A DNA stretch of 64,000 nt from Pseudonocardia kunmingensis (GTDB lineage Bacteria; Actinomycetota; Actinomycetes; Mycobacteriales; Pseudonocardiaceae): positions 124,001 through 188,000 of the forward strand of contig NZ_VFPA01000007.1 of the NCBI RefSeq assembly GCF_006716445.1. The letters are read 5' to 3'. Of this stretch, positions 1-8,514 are shown piece by piece; the first letter of the stretch is position 1; each line of letters begins with the position of its first letter. The translations under genes were made by a program, and so were the position numbers. The notes below the pieces were generated by a model. That model saw nothing but the letters and a program-made list of their open reading frames with translations. It had not been told where the DNA came from and made no database searches.

Positions 1-234
1 CGCGGCTGCGCCTCCGCCCTCGGCCTCGACGAGGCAGCCACGCTCGCCGTGGAGCAGGCCGCGGGGGAGGTGGACGGCTCGCTGCACGCGTCCGACGACC
101 GGCTGGCCGTCCTGCACTACGGACTCCCGGGCTCGGCGCTCCGCCACGGCCGGCCGGACACCGGGCGGCTCACCGCCCTGCTCGACTCCGGCGAACGCCT
201 GGCGCTCGAACTGGTCCGGCACGCGCGCGCCTGA
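1..234 (+). CDS. C-terminal end of an unidentified protein (5' truncated by window)
   Basis: An open frame runs from the first base to a TGA at 232-234, giving 77 residues with no start inside the window that must be used; the reading continues upstream of the GTG at 49. The peptide is Ala/Leu/Arg rich and looks like amphipathic helices, with no motif I recognise. It ends 37 bp before the convergent toroid-fold gene. It could be the tail of a regulator or of an enzyme; I cannot tell which. Confidence 0.5.
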   Translation, partial: RGCASALGLDEAATLAVEQAAGEVDGSLHASDDRLAVLHYGLPGSALRHGRPDTGRLTALLDSGERLALELVRHARA

Positions 235-271
235 CGCGGCCACGACGACGGCGGGCCGTCGCGGAACGCGC

Positions 272-1168
272 TCACCCCGTCTGCAGCCGTCCGGCCCGCT
301 TCAGCGTCGCGACGGCACCGACGGTCGCGTAACCGCGCCATTCCAGGGCCGCGGCGGGCGAGTAGCTGGCGAAGTCGACGGTCCAGCCGCCGTCGTCCTG
401 CTGCTGCCCGGCCAACGCGTCCAGTTCCGCCTCCAGCACGCCGGGGCGCAGCAGCGAACCCGCCGGGCTGTCCGGACGTGACGCGAAGTGGAGCGCGCGC
501 ATCGTCTCGCCGACGCTGCCGCCCTCGACCGGGACCAGCCCGGTGTCCGGCACGAACCGGGCGAGCCGCGCCAGGAGCGGCGGAGCCTCCGGGAACCGCT
601 CGTACGCGGCGTCCAGGAAGCGGACCGCGAACGACAGTGCGATCGCGTGCGGCGCCGAGCCCAGCGCGTCGATGGCGTCGAAGCAGTACCTGCTGGCGCG
701 TTCGAGCCACGGGTGCGCCGCGACGTCGGGATCGTGGGTGGCCACCCGCAGTGCGGCGCCCGCGGCGAAGGCGGTGCTCTGCAACGTCGAGACGCCTGCG
801 TCGGCCTGGGCCCAGAACGGCGCGCAGGCACTGGCGTCGGCCACCGGCAGGGCGAACGGCAGCCCGCCGTCGGGCAGCGTCTTCGACTCCAACCAGTCGC
901 ACAACCGGACCGCGCGCGGGCTGGTCGCCGGCGCGATGTCCTCGAACACCTCGAAGGCGTGCAGCGCGCCCGCCGGCTGGCTCTCCGGCGCGCGCAGGTC
1001 GGGTTCGAGGCCCCAGCCGTAGCCGCCGTCGCCGTTGCCGTAGCCCTCCAGCGCGGCGAGCACGGCGTCCGGTTCCGCCTCTCCCAGGAGCAGCTGGAAG
1101 CGTCGCCGGTCGAGCAGCCGGCCGTGACCGGCGAGGAACGATGCGGCACGCGCGAGGTCGACGCTCAT
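272..1168 (-). CDS. prenyltransferase/squalene-oxidase-like alpha-toroid protein
   Basis: This 298-residue protein carries repeated Asp-Gly-Gly turns (DGGYGWG near residue 49, DGGLPF near 101, DGGWTVD near 263) spaced along all-helical sequence, the pattern of the alpha/alpha-toroid fold shared by terpene cyclases and protein prenyltransferases. It lacks the DXDD acid motif of squalene-hopene cyclase and is less than half the length of one, so a cyclase activity is not supported; bacterial proteins of this size are usually annotated only as prenyltransferase-like. The ATG at 1168 is chosen because the longer upstream reading is compositionally unlike a protein. It is divergent from the MerR gene at 1332 and may share its promoter region. 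Confidence 0.65.
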   Translation of the reverse strand: MSVDLARAASFLAGHGRLLDRRRFQLLLGEAEPDAVLAALEGYGNGDGGYGWGLEPDLRAPESQPAGALHAFEVFEDIAPATSPRAVRLCDWLESKTLPDGGLPFALPVADASACAPFWAQADAGVSTLQSTAFAAGAALRVATHDPDVAAHPWLERASRYCFDAIDALGSAPHAIALSFAVRFLDAAYERFPEAPPLLARLARFVPDTGLVPVEGGSVGETMRALHFASRPDSPAGSLLRPGVLEAELDALAGQQQDDGGWTVDFASYSPAAALEWRGYATVGAVATLKRAGRLQTG

Positions 1169-1331
1169 GGGCGTCGAGGATGGCGGATCCCGTGAACGGT
1201 GTCGTGAACGGATCGGACGTGCGGTGACCTGCACCACGCGGACGTGGTCGCCGGCTTGACCGTGCCGCGACGGCACGGTGTCGACTGCGCAGCGCCGGAA
1301 CCCGTCCGGAACCCGAACCGAGGTGTCGCAC

Positions 1332-2054
1332 GTGGCCTGGAGTACCCGTGAGATCGCCGAGCTCGCCGGCACCAGCGTGCGTGCGGTACGGCACTACCAC
1401 GATGTCGGGCTCCTCGAGGAGCCCGAACGGCGGGTCAACGGCTACAAGCAGTACGGCGTCACCCACCTGGTCCGCGTGCTGCGCATCAAGCGCCTGTCCG
1501 ACCTCGGCTTCTCGCTGTCCCAGATCGCTGCCATGGGCGACGCCGACAACCACCCGGAGGAAGCCTTGCGCACCCTCGACGCCGAGCTCGCCGCCACCAT
1601 CGAACGGCTGCAACGGGTCCGGATCGAGCTCGGCCTGATCCTGCGCCAGGCCGTTCCCACCGACCTGCCGCCCGAGTTCGCCCCGGCCACCGCCGACCCC
1701 GAGCTGTCCGACGCCGACCGGTCCCTCATCGTCGTCCTGACCCGGGTACTGGGCTCCCGGGCACTGCAGGCCTACGCGGACATGCTGCAGAACGCCCCGA
1801 CCGACCCGGTGACGGCGGAGTTCGACGACCTCCCCGCGGACGCCGACGAACACACGCGTCAGGACCTGGCCGAGCGCTCCGCCCCCTACGTCCGCTCGCT
1901 GTACGCCGAGCACCCGGGGCTGGCCATCCCCTCCGACGCCCCGCACGGCGCGCACTTCGTCCGCAAGACGGTCGGCACGGCCGTGAACGACCTCTACAAC
2001 CCCGCGCAGATCGACGTCATGCGGCGGATCGACGGCCTGCTCCGCGAGCACTGA
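1332..2054 (+). CDS. MerR-family transcriptional regulator
   Basis: The 240-residue protein opens with a winged-helix MerR DNA-binding domain (STREIAELAG, then RAVRHYHDVGLL and a KQYG wing) followed by the expected long dimerisation helix near residues 80-105. The C-terminal half is longer than in metal-sensing MerR proteins and has no cysteine cluster, so it probably senses an organic ligand or acts with a partner domain. The GTG at 1332 is preferred because GAGG at 1320-1323 lies 8 nt upstream; GTG codons at 1278 and 1323 are alternatives in the same frame. The divergent neighbour at 1168 is a candidate target. Confidence 0.85.
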   Translation: MAWSTREIAELAGTSVRAVRHYHDVGLLEEPERRVNGYKQYGVTHLVRVLRIKRLSDLGFSLSQIAAMGDADNHPEEALRTLDAELAATIERLQRVRIELGLILRQAVPTDLPPEFAPATADPELSDADRSLIVVLTRVLGSRALQAYADMLQNAPTDPVTAEFDDLPADADEHTRQDLAERSAPYVRSLYAEHPGLAIPSDAPHGAHFVRKTVGTAVNDLYNPAQIDVMRRIDGLLREH

Positions 2055-2118
2055 GACCGCGGGCCCCCCGATCCGTGGACCCGTGGACGAAGATGGGCGT
2101 CGACGCCGAGGGGGGATC

Positions 2119-2841
2119 ATGATCGCCGAACTGAAGACGGTGGCGTTCGACGCGCCGGACATCGCCGCGGAGGCCGACTTCTACGCCGCGCTCGCCGGCT
2201 GGTCGCGGGTGTGGACCGAGGACTACTGGATCACGATGTCGACGCCGGACGGCTGGCGCATCGCGTTCCAGCTCGCGCCCGACCACGTTCCGCCGCGCTG
2301 GCCGGACCCGGCGCACCCGCAGCAGGCGCACCTCGACCTGCGCGTACCCGACATCGACGCGGCCGCCGAGCAGGCGGTGGCGCTCGGCGCCACGCTGATG
2401 CGCCGCAACGAGCAGTGGCACACCCTCGCCGACCCGGCCGGACACCCGTTCGACCTGTGCGTCCACGAGGGCCCGGGCACCTCGGTGATGGGTGTGATGC
2501 TCGACTGCCCCGACGCGGAGGCGCTCAGCACCTTCTACGCCGAGCTGACCGGAAAGCCGGTCACCTACGAGGCCCCCGGCGTCGCGATGATCGGCGAGGA
2601 CGGCCGGATGCCCATCCTGTTCCAGCAGGTCGAGGACTATCGCGCGCCGCGGTGGCCGGACCCCGCGCACCCCCAGCAGGTCCACCTCGACATGCTCGTC
2701 GCGCACGACGACCTGGAGTCGGCGGAGCGGGCGGTGCTCGCGATCGGTGCCACGAAGCTGCCCGGCAGCGGGGACGACTGGCAGGTGTACGCCGACCCCG
2801 CGGGCAAGCCGTTCTGCTTCACCTGGGAGGACGGCGGCTGA
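2119..2841 (+). CDS. VOC-superfamily protein with two glyoxalase-like domains
   Basis: Two homologous halves (about residues 1-120 and 125-240) each start with the beta-strand/helix pattern of the vicinal oxygen chelate fold and each contain a WPDPAHPQQ(A/V)HLD segment, so this is an internal duplication forming one complete VOC barrel module. Proteins of this type include glyoxalases, dioxygenases and antibiotic-binding proteins; the substrate is unknown. ATG 2119 follows a strong purine tract (2108-2115). It lies 64 bp after the MerR gene on the same strand and 82 bp before the next gene, so it may form a loose operon with them. Confidence 0.8.
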   Translation: MIAELKTVAFDAPDIAAEADFYAALAGWSRVWTEDYWITMSTPDGWRIAFQLAPDHVPPRWPDPAHPQQAHLDLRVPDIDAAAEQAVALGATLMRRNEQWHTLADPAGHPFDLCVHEGPGTSVMGVMLDCPDAEALSTFYAELTGKPVTYEAPGVAMIGEDGRMPILFQQVEDYRAPRWPDPAHPQQVHLDMLVAHDDLESAERAVLAIGATKLPGSGDDWQVYADPAGKPFCFTWEDGG

Positions 2842-2923
2842 GGCGGCACGGCCGCCGACGCACCGGCGTCCTCCCGGCCGGGACGGCCGAGCGCCCGGAG
2901 TCGAACCGGAGGACGATCCCACC

Positions 2924-3325
2924 ATGGACGAGGATGACGTCAGGCGCTGGTTCGACTCCTACCTCGCGGAGTTCTCCGCATTGGGTCGGGGCACCACCGA
3001 CGACGTACGCCGAATCCTCGCCTACTACGCGGTGCCGCTGCTGTTCAGCACCGACGCCGGGAGCGTGGTCCTTCCCGACGACGTGCAGGTACTCGCGGCC
3101 ACGCAGCAGCAGATCGACGGCATGCGGGCGGCCGGATACGACCGCAGCGACGAGCTCGCAGCGGGCATCGACGTCCTGAACGCGTCCGGCGCCGTGCAGC
3201 GTGGACGGTTCGCGCGACTCCGGGCCGACGGAACCGAGATCTCCCGGCTCGAGGTCACCTACCTCATCGCGGACCTACCGGTGGGACGCCGGATCTCGGC
3301 GATCATCGTGCACTCGGCGACGTGA
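2924..3325 (+). CDS. small NTF2-like (SnoaL-type) conserved protein
   Basis: A 133-residue protein with an N-terminal helix pair followed by alternating strands (residues about 85-130), resembling the NTF2-like cone fold seen in many actinobacterial proteins of unknown role. No catalytic residues can be assigned with confidence. ATG 2924 has GGAGGA at 2907-2912. Its last 23 bp overlap the 3' end of the convergent MerR gene, so the two transcripts are antisense at their tails. Confidence 0.6.
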   Translation: MDEDDVRRWFDSYLAEFSALGRGTTDDVRRILAYYAVPLLFSTDAGSVVLPDDVQVLAATQQQIDGMRAAGYDRSDELAAGIDVLNASGAVQRGRFARLRADGTEISRLEVTYLIADLPVGRRISAIIVHSAT

Positions 3326-3749
3326 TCGGTCCGGAGCCGAGCCGCGAACTCGCCGACGGAACCCAGACTCCCGCCGCGGTGCCCCGCGCGACGTGCTCCG
3401 CGTAGGCCCCGACCTTGCCGGAGATCACCTCGAGCGCGCCCGCCAGCGCGGCCATCCGCGCCCGCACGCGCTCCTCGTGGCGGCGCAGGAGCTCCAGGCG
3501 CTCGGCCTCGTTGCCGGGGCCCTGCCGCACGAGCGCCGCGAACCGGCGGATCTCGGCGAGCGGCATGTCCGACTCGCGCAGGCGCCGGCAGATCTCCAAC
3601 CATGCGACGTCGGCCTCGCCGTAGGCGCGGCGACCGCCGCGGCGCCGCACCGGCGAGACCATGAGGCCCTCGCGCTCGTAGAACCGCAGCGTGTCGATGC
3701 TCAGCCCGGTGAGCGCGGCCACGTCGCCGATCGTGAGGTCGTCGTCCAC
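3303..3749 (-). CDS. MerR-family regulator of the adjacent SDR gene
   Basis: A 148-residue MerR protein: DNA-binding helix-turn-helix and wing (TIGDVAALTGLS, LRFYEREGLM, RRAYGEADV), then the long dimerisation helix and a short effector tail. It has no cysteines suitable for a metal site or Fe-S cluster except one near residue 54, so the inducer is not a metal by this criterion. The start is GTG at 3749. It is divergent from the SDR gene, and the intergenic DNA holds the 19-bp-spacer promoter and dyad that MerR activators untwist. MerR/SDR neighbours of this kind are common in actinobacteria. Likely autoregulated and regulating the SDR gene. Confidence 0.85.
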   Translation of the reverse strand: MDDDLTIGDVAALTGLSIDTLRFYEREGLMVSPVRRRGGRRAYGEADVAWLEICRRLRESDMPLAEIRRFAALVRQGPGNEAERLELLRRHEERVRARMAALAGALEVISGKVGAYAEHVARGTAAGVWVPSASSRLGSGPITSPSAR

Positions 3750-3771
3750 TCCCGCGAGGGTAGATCGCGGG

Positions 3772-3802
3772 TTGACCTGGACCGCTCTCCAGCTCCTAGC
3801 GT
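3772..3802 (+). promoter_or_regulatory. MerR-type promoter with 19-bp spacer and internal dyad
   Basis: TTGACC (3772-3777) and TAGCGT (3797-3802) are separated by 19 bp, 2 bp more than a normal sigma-70 spacer, which is the hallmark of MerR-activated promoters. A dyad lies across the spacer: GACCTGGA at 3774-3781 and TCCAGCTC at 3788-3795, 7 of 8 bases complementary. The SDR start codon is only 7 nt beyond the -10, so the transcript is probably leaderless. Confidence 0.8.
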
Positions 3803-3809
3803 CGACCCC

Positions 3810-4790
3810 ATGAAGTCGATCACGACGCCGCAACGGCCGATCCACTCCGGTTTCGGCCCGTCGAGCACCGCCACCGACGTGCTGGGCGGCATCGACCTGT
3901 CCGGGAAGCTCGCGCTCGTCACCGGCGGCTACTCCGGCATCGGCATGGAGACCACCCGCGCCCTGACGGCCGCGGGCGCGCACGTGGTGGTGCCGGCTCG
4001 CCGACCGGAAGCGGCAGAGGCTGCGCTCGCCGACCTCGCCGGCACCGAGATCGACGAGCTGGACCTCGCCGATCTCGAGAGCGTCGCCCGTTTCGCGGAA
4101 CGGTTCCTCGCCTCGGGACGCGGCCTCGACATCGCGGTGCTCGGCGCCGGGGTCATGGCGAGCCCCGAGACCCGTGTCGGGCCGGGGTGGGAAGCGCAGT
4201 TCGCCGTCAACCACCTCGGCCACTTCGCCCTGGTCAACCGCCTGTGGCCGGCGCTGCGGCCGGGAGCACGGGTGGTCGGCGTCTCCTCGACGGGACACCA
4301 CCTCTCCGGGATCCGCTGGGAGGACGTCCACTTCACGCGGGGCTACGACAAGTGGCTCGCCTACGCCCAGGCGAAGACGGCGGTGGCACTCACCGCAGTG
4401 CACCTGGACCGGCTGGCCGGCACCACCGGGGTGCGGGCGTTCGCCGTGCACCCGGGCGCGATCCTCACGCCGCTGCAACGGCACCTCGAGAGCCGGGAGA
4501 TGGTCGAGGCCGGTTGGGTGGACGAGAACGGCGCCGTGGTCGCGACGCACTTCAAGACACCCGAGCAGGGCGCGGCCACCCAGGTCTGGGCGGCGACCTC
4601 GCCCGCGCTCGCCGATCGCGGTGGCGTGTTCTGCCAGGACTGCGACATCGCTGCGATGACCGACCGCATCGACATGGATGCCGGAGGCGTGATGGCCCAC
4701 GCGGTCGACCCGGACGAGGCCGCGCGGCTGTGGGCCCTGTCCGCGGAGCTGACCGGGGTCACGTGGCCGGGCGCGGACCCGGCGCGGTAG
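3810..4790 (+). CDS. short-chain dehydrogenase/reductase (SDR)
   Basis: This 326-residue oxidoreductase carries the NAD(P)-binding TGGYSGIG motif near residue 39, an LGAGVM segment in place of the usual NNAG, and the catalytic YAQAK (YxxxK) near residue 190 preceded by the active-site Ser in VSSTGHH. The length and the FxxxKxPEQGA segment resemble the retinol-dehydrogenase/oxidoreductase group that also includes WW-domain oxidoreductase-like proteins. Substrate unknown. Transcribed from the MerR-type promoter immediately upstream with no Shine-Dalgarno sequence. A 66-bp gap separates it from the following reductase-fold gene, possibly co-transcribed. Confidence 0.9.
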   Translation: MKSITTPQRPIHSGFGPSSTATDVLGGIDLSGKLALVTGGYSGIGMETTRALTAAGAHVVVPARRPEAAEAALADLAGTEIDELDLADLESVARFAERFLASGRGLDIAVLGAGVMASPETRVGPGWEAQFAVNHLGHFALVNRLWPALRPGARVVGVSSTGHHLSGIRWEDVHFTRGYDKWLAYAQAKTAVALTAVHLDRLAGTTGVRAFAVHPGAILTPLQRHLESREMVEAGWVDENGAVVATHFKTPEQGAATQVWAATSPALADRGGVFCQDCDIAAMTDRIDMDAGGVMAHAVDPDEAARLWALSAELTGVTWPGADPAR

Positions 4791-4856
4791 GAGCTCGGGC
4801 CGATGGGAGTTCGGCCCTCGCAGATGAGTTGCCGAGCACCACGAGGTCTGCAGTCC

Positions 4857-5477
4857 ATGCGCAAGCTCGTCTTCCATCTCCAGACCACGCTCGACAACCG
4901 CATCTCCCGCGCCGATGGGAACCTGTGGGAGCCCTTCCCGTGGGGACCTCCCGAGACGGAGTACCTGACCTCGCTGTTCCGCGAGTGCGACACGTGGGTG
5001 CTCGGGCGGAGGATGTACGAGGAGATCGTCCCCTGGTGGGACGCCGTCGCCGCCGACGGCAGGCCACCCGACGGCTCGGCCGTCACCGCAGCCGATCTCG
5101 AGTTCGCCGCGGTGCAGCACGGGCTGAGGAAGGTCGTCATCTCCCGCTCGCTGCCGGCCTCGGGCGATCGCGAGGTACTGGCCGGGGACGTCGCCGCCAC
5201 GCTGTCCGCGATGAAACGAACAGCCGGTAAGGACATCCTCCTCTCGTGCGGCCCCGCGACGCTGGCTCGGCTGGCCGACACCGAGGGCCTGATCGACGAG
5301 TACCTGCTGTCCGTCAGCCCCGTCGTGCTGAGCGACGGGCCGCGGCTCTTCGACGCCCTGTCCGCCGACCTGGCGCTGGAGCTCGTGGCAGCCCGGGTCT
5401 TCGAGGCCGGCTGCATCCTGGCGCGCTACCGGGTCACGCCCGCACCGGTCGAGGTGTCGCGGCCGGGCGATGGGTGA
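4857..5477 (+). CDS. dihydrofolate-reductase-fold (RibD C-terminal-like) protein
   Basis: A 206-residue protein with the DHFR/RibD-C fold: MRKLVFHLQTTLDNRIS at the N terminus, the WVLGRRMYEE segment near residue 45, VVISRSLP near residue 90 and the LSCGPATLARL cofactor-binding stretch near residue 120. It is the small dihydrofolate reductase family protein found widely in actinobacteria, usually not the housekeeping folA product, and its physiological substrate is normally unknown. ATG 4857 is used; an upstream ATG at 4803 would add 18 residues that do not match the fold. Downstream of the SDR gene in the same direction. Confidence 0.85.
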   Translation: MRKLVFHLQTTLDNRISRADGNLWEPFPWGPPETEYLTSLFRECDTWVLGRRMYEEIVPWWDAVAADGRPPDGSAVTAADLEFAAVQHGLRKVVISRSLPASGDREVLAGDVAATLSAMKRTAGKDILLSCGPATLARLADTEGLIDEYLLSVSPVVLSDGPRLFDALSADLALELVAARVFEAGCILARYRVTPAPVEVSRPGDG

Positions 5478-5513
5478 GGTGCCACCGACCGGGCGATGCA
5501 GCCACGGCCGCGG

Positions 5514-6608
5514 TCAGAGGACCGGGCCCCGGCCGTCGACGACCGGGCGCCCGTCCAGCAGCACCTCCCCGCCGGCCCGCAGGTCCTTCACGATGTCCCA
5601 GTGGATGGCCGACCGGTTGTCGCCACCGCACTCCGGGTAGGCGCGGCCGAGTGCGACGTGGACCGTGCCGTTGATCTTCTCGTCGATCAGGATGTCGTCG
5701 CAGACGAGATCGATGAACGGGTTGGTGCCGATCCCGAACTCGCCGATGCGGGTGGCCCCTTCGTCGGTGGCGAGCACCGAGCGCAGGTAGTCCTCGTTGG
5801 TGGACGCGGTGGCCTCGACGAGCACCCCCTTCTCCCAGCGCAGCCGCAGGTCGTGCATCCGCCGGCCCCCGAGCACCGCGGGGTTCTCGAACGCGATCCA
5901 GCCGTCGACGGTGTCGGTGACCGGAGCGGTCATGAGCTCGCCGTCGGGCATGTTCGTCCGGCCGTCGGCCACGACCCAGGTACGGCCCTCGATCGAGAAC
6001 CGCAGGTCCGCCCCCGGTCCCCGGATCTCGACCGTCCGGCCCCCTGCCGCGCGGTTCGCCCATTCGCGCCACCGCGTCGCCGCCTCGTCCCAGTCGAGCA
6101 GGCAGCCGGCGAAGAACATCTCGGTGACCCGCTCCAGCGACACGCCCGCCTGGTCGGCGAACGCCTGGTTCGGGACGCGGGCCAGCGCCCAGCGCGTGTG
6201 CTGCCACCGCAGGGTGGAGATCCGGCCCTGGGCGGCCTGGTTGACGGCGAGCCGCTCGGACGGGATGTCCGCGTGGACATCGAGGTCGAACCCCCCGCGC
6301 AGGGCGATGTGGACGTCCGCCCAACTCATGCCGTGCGCCTCGATCTCGGGCACCCACGCGAGCTGGTCGGCATCGCCGTGCCGGAGGATCGCGTGCCGCA
6401 GCTCCTCGGAGAGGAACTGCACCTGGGGGTAGCCACCGGCCTCGACGACCGCCTGGAACACCGCCCGCGCGAGCGGGTACGACCCCACCTCGCCCATCGC
6501 GATCATCACCCGCTCGCCGGGCCGGACCCGCGTGGAGTGCTCGACGAGGACCCGCCCGACGGCACCCCAACGCGGGTCCGTGTCGAGACGACTCACGGCT
6601 CGGCTCAC
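5514..6608 (-). CDS. M29-family (aminopeptidase T-like) metallopeptidase in a sugar operon
   Basis: The 364-residue protein ends with the M29 signature: GEFGIGTNP, then DEKINGTVHVALGRAYPECGG and SAIHWD (about residues 285-345), which supply the Glu, Glu, His, Tyr, His and Asp metal ligands of AmpS/aminopeptidase T. The family removes N-terminal residues using two divalent metals in the cytoplasm. The GTG at 6608 overlaps the stop of the BtpA gene (GTGA), so it is the last gene of the ABC operon and translationally coupled. A peptidase at the end of a sugar-uptake operon is unexpected: it may hydrolyse an amide- or peptide-linked sugar, or the fold has been recruited for another hydrolysis. 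Confidence 0.85.
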   Translation of the reverse strand: MSRAVSRLDTDPRWGAVGRVLVEHSTRVRPGERVMIAMGEVGSYPLARAVFQAVVEAGGYPQVQFLSEELRHAILRHGDADQLAWVPEIEAHGMSWADVHIALRGGFDLDVHADIPSERLAVNQAAQGRISTLRWQHTRWALARVPNQAFADQAGVSLERVTEMFFAGCLLDWDEAATRWREWANRAAGGRTVEIRGPGADLRFSIEGRTWVVADGRTNMPDGELMTAPVTDTVDGWIAFENPAVLGGRRMHDLRLRWEKGVLVEATASTNEDYLRSVLATDEGATRIGEFGIGTNPFIDLVCDDILIDEKINGTVHVALGRAYPECGGDNRSAIHWDIVKDLRAGGEVLLDGRPVVDGRGPVL

Positions 6609-7429
6609 GGCAGGGCCCCAGCCGGCTCCCCGAGCGTCCGCGCCGCCGTCATGAGCGCGGCGACCCTGGCCTCGTCCACCTCGTTCCAGATGTAGCCGTC
6701 GCGCTTGAACGCGGTGCCGACGATCGCGCCGTCGGCCACCTCCAGCTGGGCGGCAACGGTCTCGACGCGCACGCCGGTGTTCGCGAAGACTGGGGTGCCC
6801 GGCACCGCGGCCTTCACCGCGCGCAGCGTGTCGGCCGAGGTGTCCGCACCGGCGGTCAGGCCGGACACGCACAGGCCGTCCGGTTGGCAGTTGAAGACCG
6901 TGGATGTAGCGACGGATGCCACGTCCCGGTCGTTGAGGTAGACCGCGGCCTCGGGAACGATGTTGTAGAGCAGCCGCACGTCCCGGCCGTCCACGCTCCT
7001 GCGGTGCCGGACGGTCCGGCCCGCGTTCGTGTTCCACACGCCGAAGTCGCTGGCGTACGCGCCGCTGAACACCTCCCGCACGAACCGGGCTCCGGTGGCG
7101 ACGGCGAGGTCGACGGTGGCCGTGGGGTCCCAGAGGACGTTCACGCCGAACGGCACGGTGATCTGCGAGTGCAGCTCCCCGATGACGCGGGCCATGGTGG
7201 CGGTCGTGATCGGCTCGACCTGCGTCAGGTACGGCAGGCTCGCCTCGTTCGAGAACATGACGCCGTCCACGCCGCCGTCCTGCAGCGCCCGCAGGTCGCG
7301 CCGCGCCGCGTCGAGAACGCCTTCCACCCCGGCGTCGGCGTCGTAGTCCGGATCGCCCGGGAGGGGCTTGAGGTGGCACATCGCCACGATCGGCTTCTCC
7401 GCCGTGAAGACGTCGCGCATCCAGTTCAT
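6605..7429 (-). CDS. BtpA/SgcQ-family TIM-barrel protein
   Basis: The 274-residue protein has the features of the BtpA family (PF03437): the MCHLKPLPGDP start of the first barrel strand, GVDGVMFSNE near residue 56, PFGVNVLWD near 93, and TGVRVETVAAQL then DGAIVGTAFKRDG at the phosphate-binding end. Cyanobacterial BtpA affects photosystem I assembly, and enteric SgcQ sits in a sugar phosphotransferase cluster; no enzymatic activity is firmly established for the family. The barrel and the glycine-rich phosphate loop suggest an aldolase or isomerase acting on a phosphorylated sugar. It overlaps both neighbours by 4 nt (ATGA, GTGA), showing that it belongs to the transporter operon. Confidence 0.85.
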   Translation of the reverse strand: MNWMRDVFTAEKPIVAMCHLKPLPGDPDYDADAGVEGVLDAARRDLRALQDGGVDGVMFSNEASLPYLTQVEPITTATMARVIGELHSQITVPFGVNVLWDPTATVDLAVATGARFVREVFSGAYASDFGVWNTNAGRTVRHRRSVDGRDVRLLYNIVPEAAVYLNDRDVASVATSTVFNCQPDGLCVSGLTAGADTSADTLRAVKAAVPGTPVFANTGVRVETVAAQLEVADGAIVGTAFKRDGYIWNEVDEARVAALMTAARTLGEPAGALP

Positions 7430-8514
7430 CCGGGTTCTCTCATCTCCTCTTTCACGACCCCGCTCGGTGCGGGGTCCTCCGGGCGGGGCGGAGGGGCCGC
7501 CCGCCCTCGTCGTCGCCTGTGCACCGCGTCCAGCACCATGACCGCGACGAGGATCAGACCCTGCGCGATCGTGTACTCGAACGGGCTCAGACGCATGATG
7601 TTGAAACCGCTGGAGACCATCTCGAGGGTCACCGCGGCGAGCACGACGCCCAGCACCGTGCCGAACCCGCCGTACGGGTTCGTTCCGCCCAGCACCGCCA
7701 CGACGATCGCGAGCAGCAGGTAGGACGCGCCGTAGTCGGGGCTCGCGCTGGCCGCGCGCGAGGCGATGAGCACGCCGGCGATCCCGGCGAGCAGGCCGGT
7801 CACCACGTAGGTGGTGAGCAGCACGCGGCGGTTGCGGATTCCGGAGAACCGGGCGGCGGTCGGGTTGGCCCCGACCAGCCGCAGCTTCGTGCCGAGGGGC
7901 GAGCGGTCGAGCAGCACGGCGAGGGCCACGGCGACGAGCACGAACGTGACGAACGAGATCGGGATCAGCGCCACCGTGTTGATGCCGATCGCGAGGAACG
8001 CGTCCGGCATCCCGTACAGCGCCTCCCCGCCCGTCCAGGCGACCGCGATGCCGTTGTAGAGCTGCATGGTGCCGAGCGTCGCGAGGATGGGCGTCACCCC
8101 GACGACCGCGACGAGGAACCCGTTGAACAGGCCCGCGAGCAGGGCCACCAGGAGTCCCGCCGCGACGAACAGCACGGTCAGCAGCACCGCGTGCCCGCCG
8201 GTGGCCTCGGCGCCGCCCGCGGCCACGAAGAGCGTGGCGGTGGTGAGCGCCGTCAGGTTCGCGATCGAGACGATCGACAGGTCGATGCCGCCGGTCAGCA
8301 TCGCCACCATGATCGCCAGGCTGAGCAGCCCGATCTCCGGGACGGTGAACGCGATCGTCTGGAAATTGATCACCGAGGAGAAGACGCCGGGGCTCAGCAC
8401 CGAGAAGCCGATGAGCACCGCGAGCGCGAGCGCCAACAGCCGGGACAGGCTGCGCCGCTCCTGGAGGACGCCCACGACCCGCCTGGTCGTGGCGTCGAGA
8501 CCGGTCATCGTCAT
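7426..8514 (-). CDS. sugar ABC transporter permease (RbsC type), second permease
   Basis: A 362-residue inner-membrane protein with about nine or ten hydrophobic segments, the GGIDLSIVSIANL motif near residue 75 and the ATLGTMQLYNGIA segment near 145 typical of the BPD_transp_2 (ribose/autoinducer-2 class) permeases. A basic, Pro-rich tail of about 30 residues follows the last helix. It overlaps the upstream permease stop by 1 nt (TGATG) and the BtpA start by 4 nt. It would pair with the other permease as a heterodimer in a carbohydrate importer. Confidence 0.92.
   Translation of the reverse strand: MTMTGLDATTRRVVGVLQERRSLSRLLALALAVLIGFSVLSPGVFSSVINFQTIAFTVPEIGLLSLAIMVAMLTGGIDLSIVSIANLTALTTATLFVAAGGAEATGGHAVLLTVLFVAAGLLVALLAGLFNGFLVAVVGVTPILATLGTMQLYNGIAVAWTGGEALYGMPDAFLAIGINTVALIPISFVTFVLVAVALAVLLDRSPLGTKLRLVGANPTAARFSGIRNRRVLLTTYVVTGLLAGIAGVLIASRAASASPDYGASYLLLAIVVAVLGGTNPYGGFGTVLGVVLAAVTLEMVSSGFNIMRLSPFEYTIAQGLILVAVMVLDAVHRRRRGRAAPPPRPEDPAPSGVVKEEMREPG

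Noticed and set aside
117..2162. Long reading frame on the minus strand across the first 2 kb
   Set aside because: It is the shadow of the MerR and toroid-protein genes in a high-GC genome; its translation is Arg/Gly-rich with no family motif, and it overlaps two well-supported genes.
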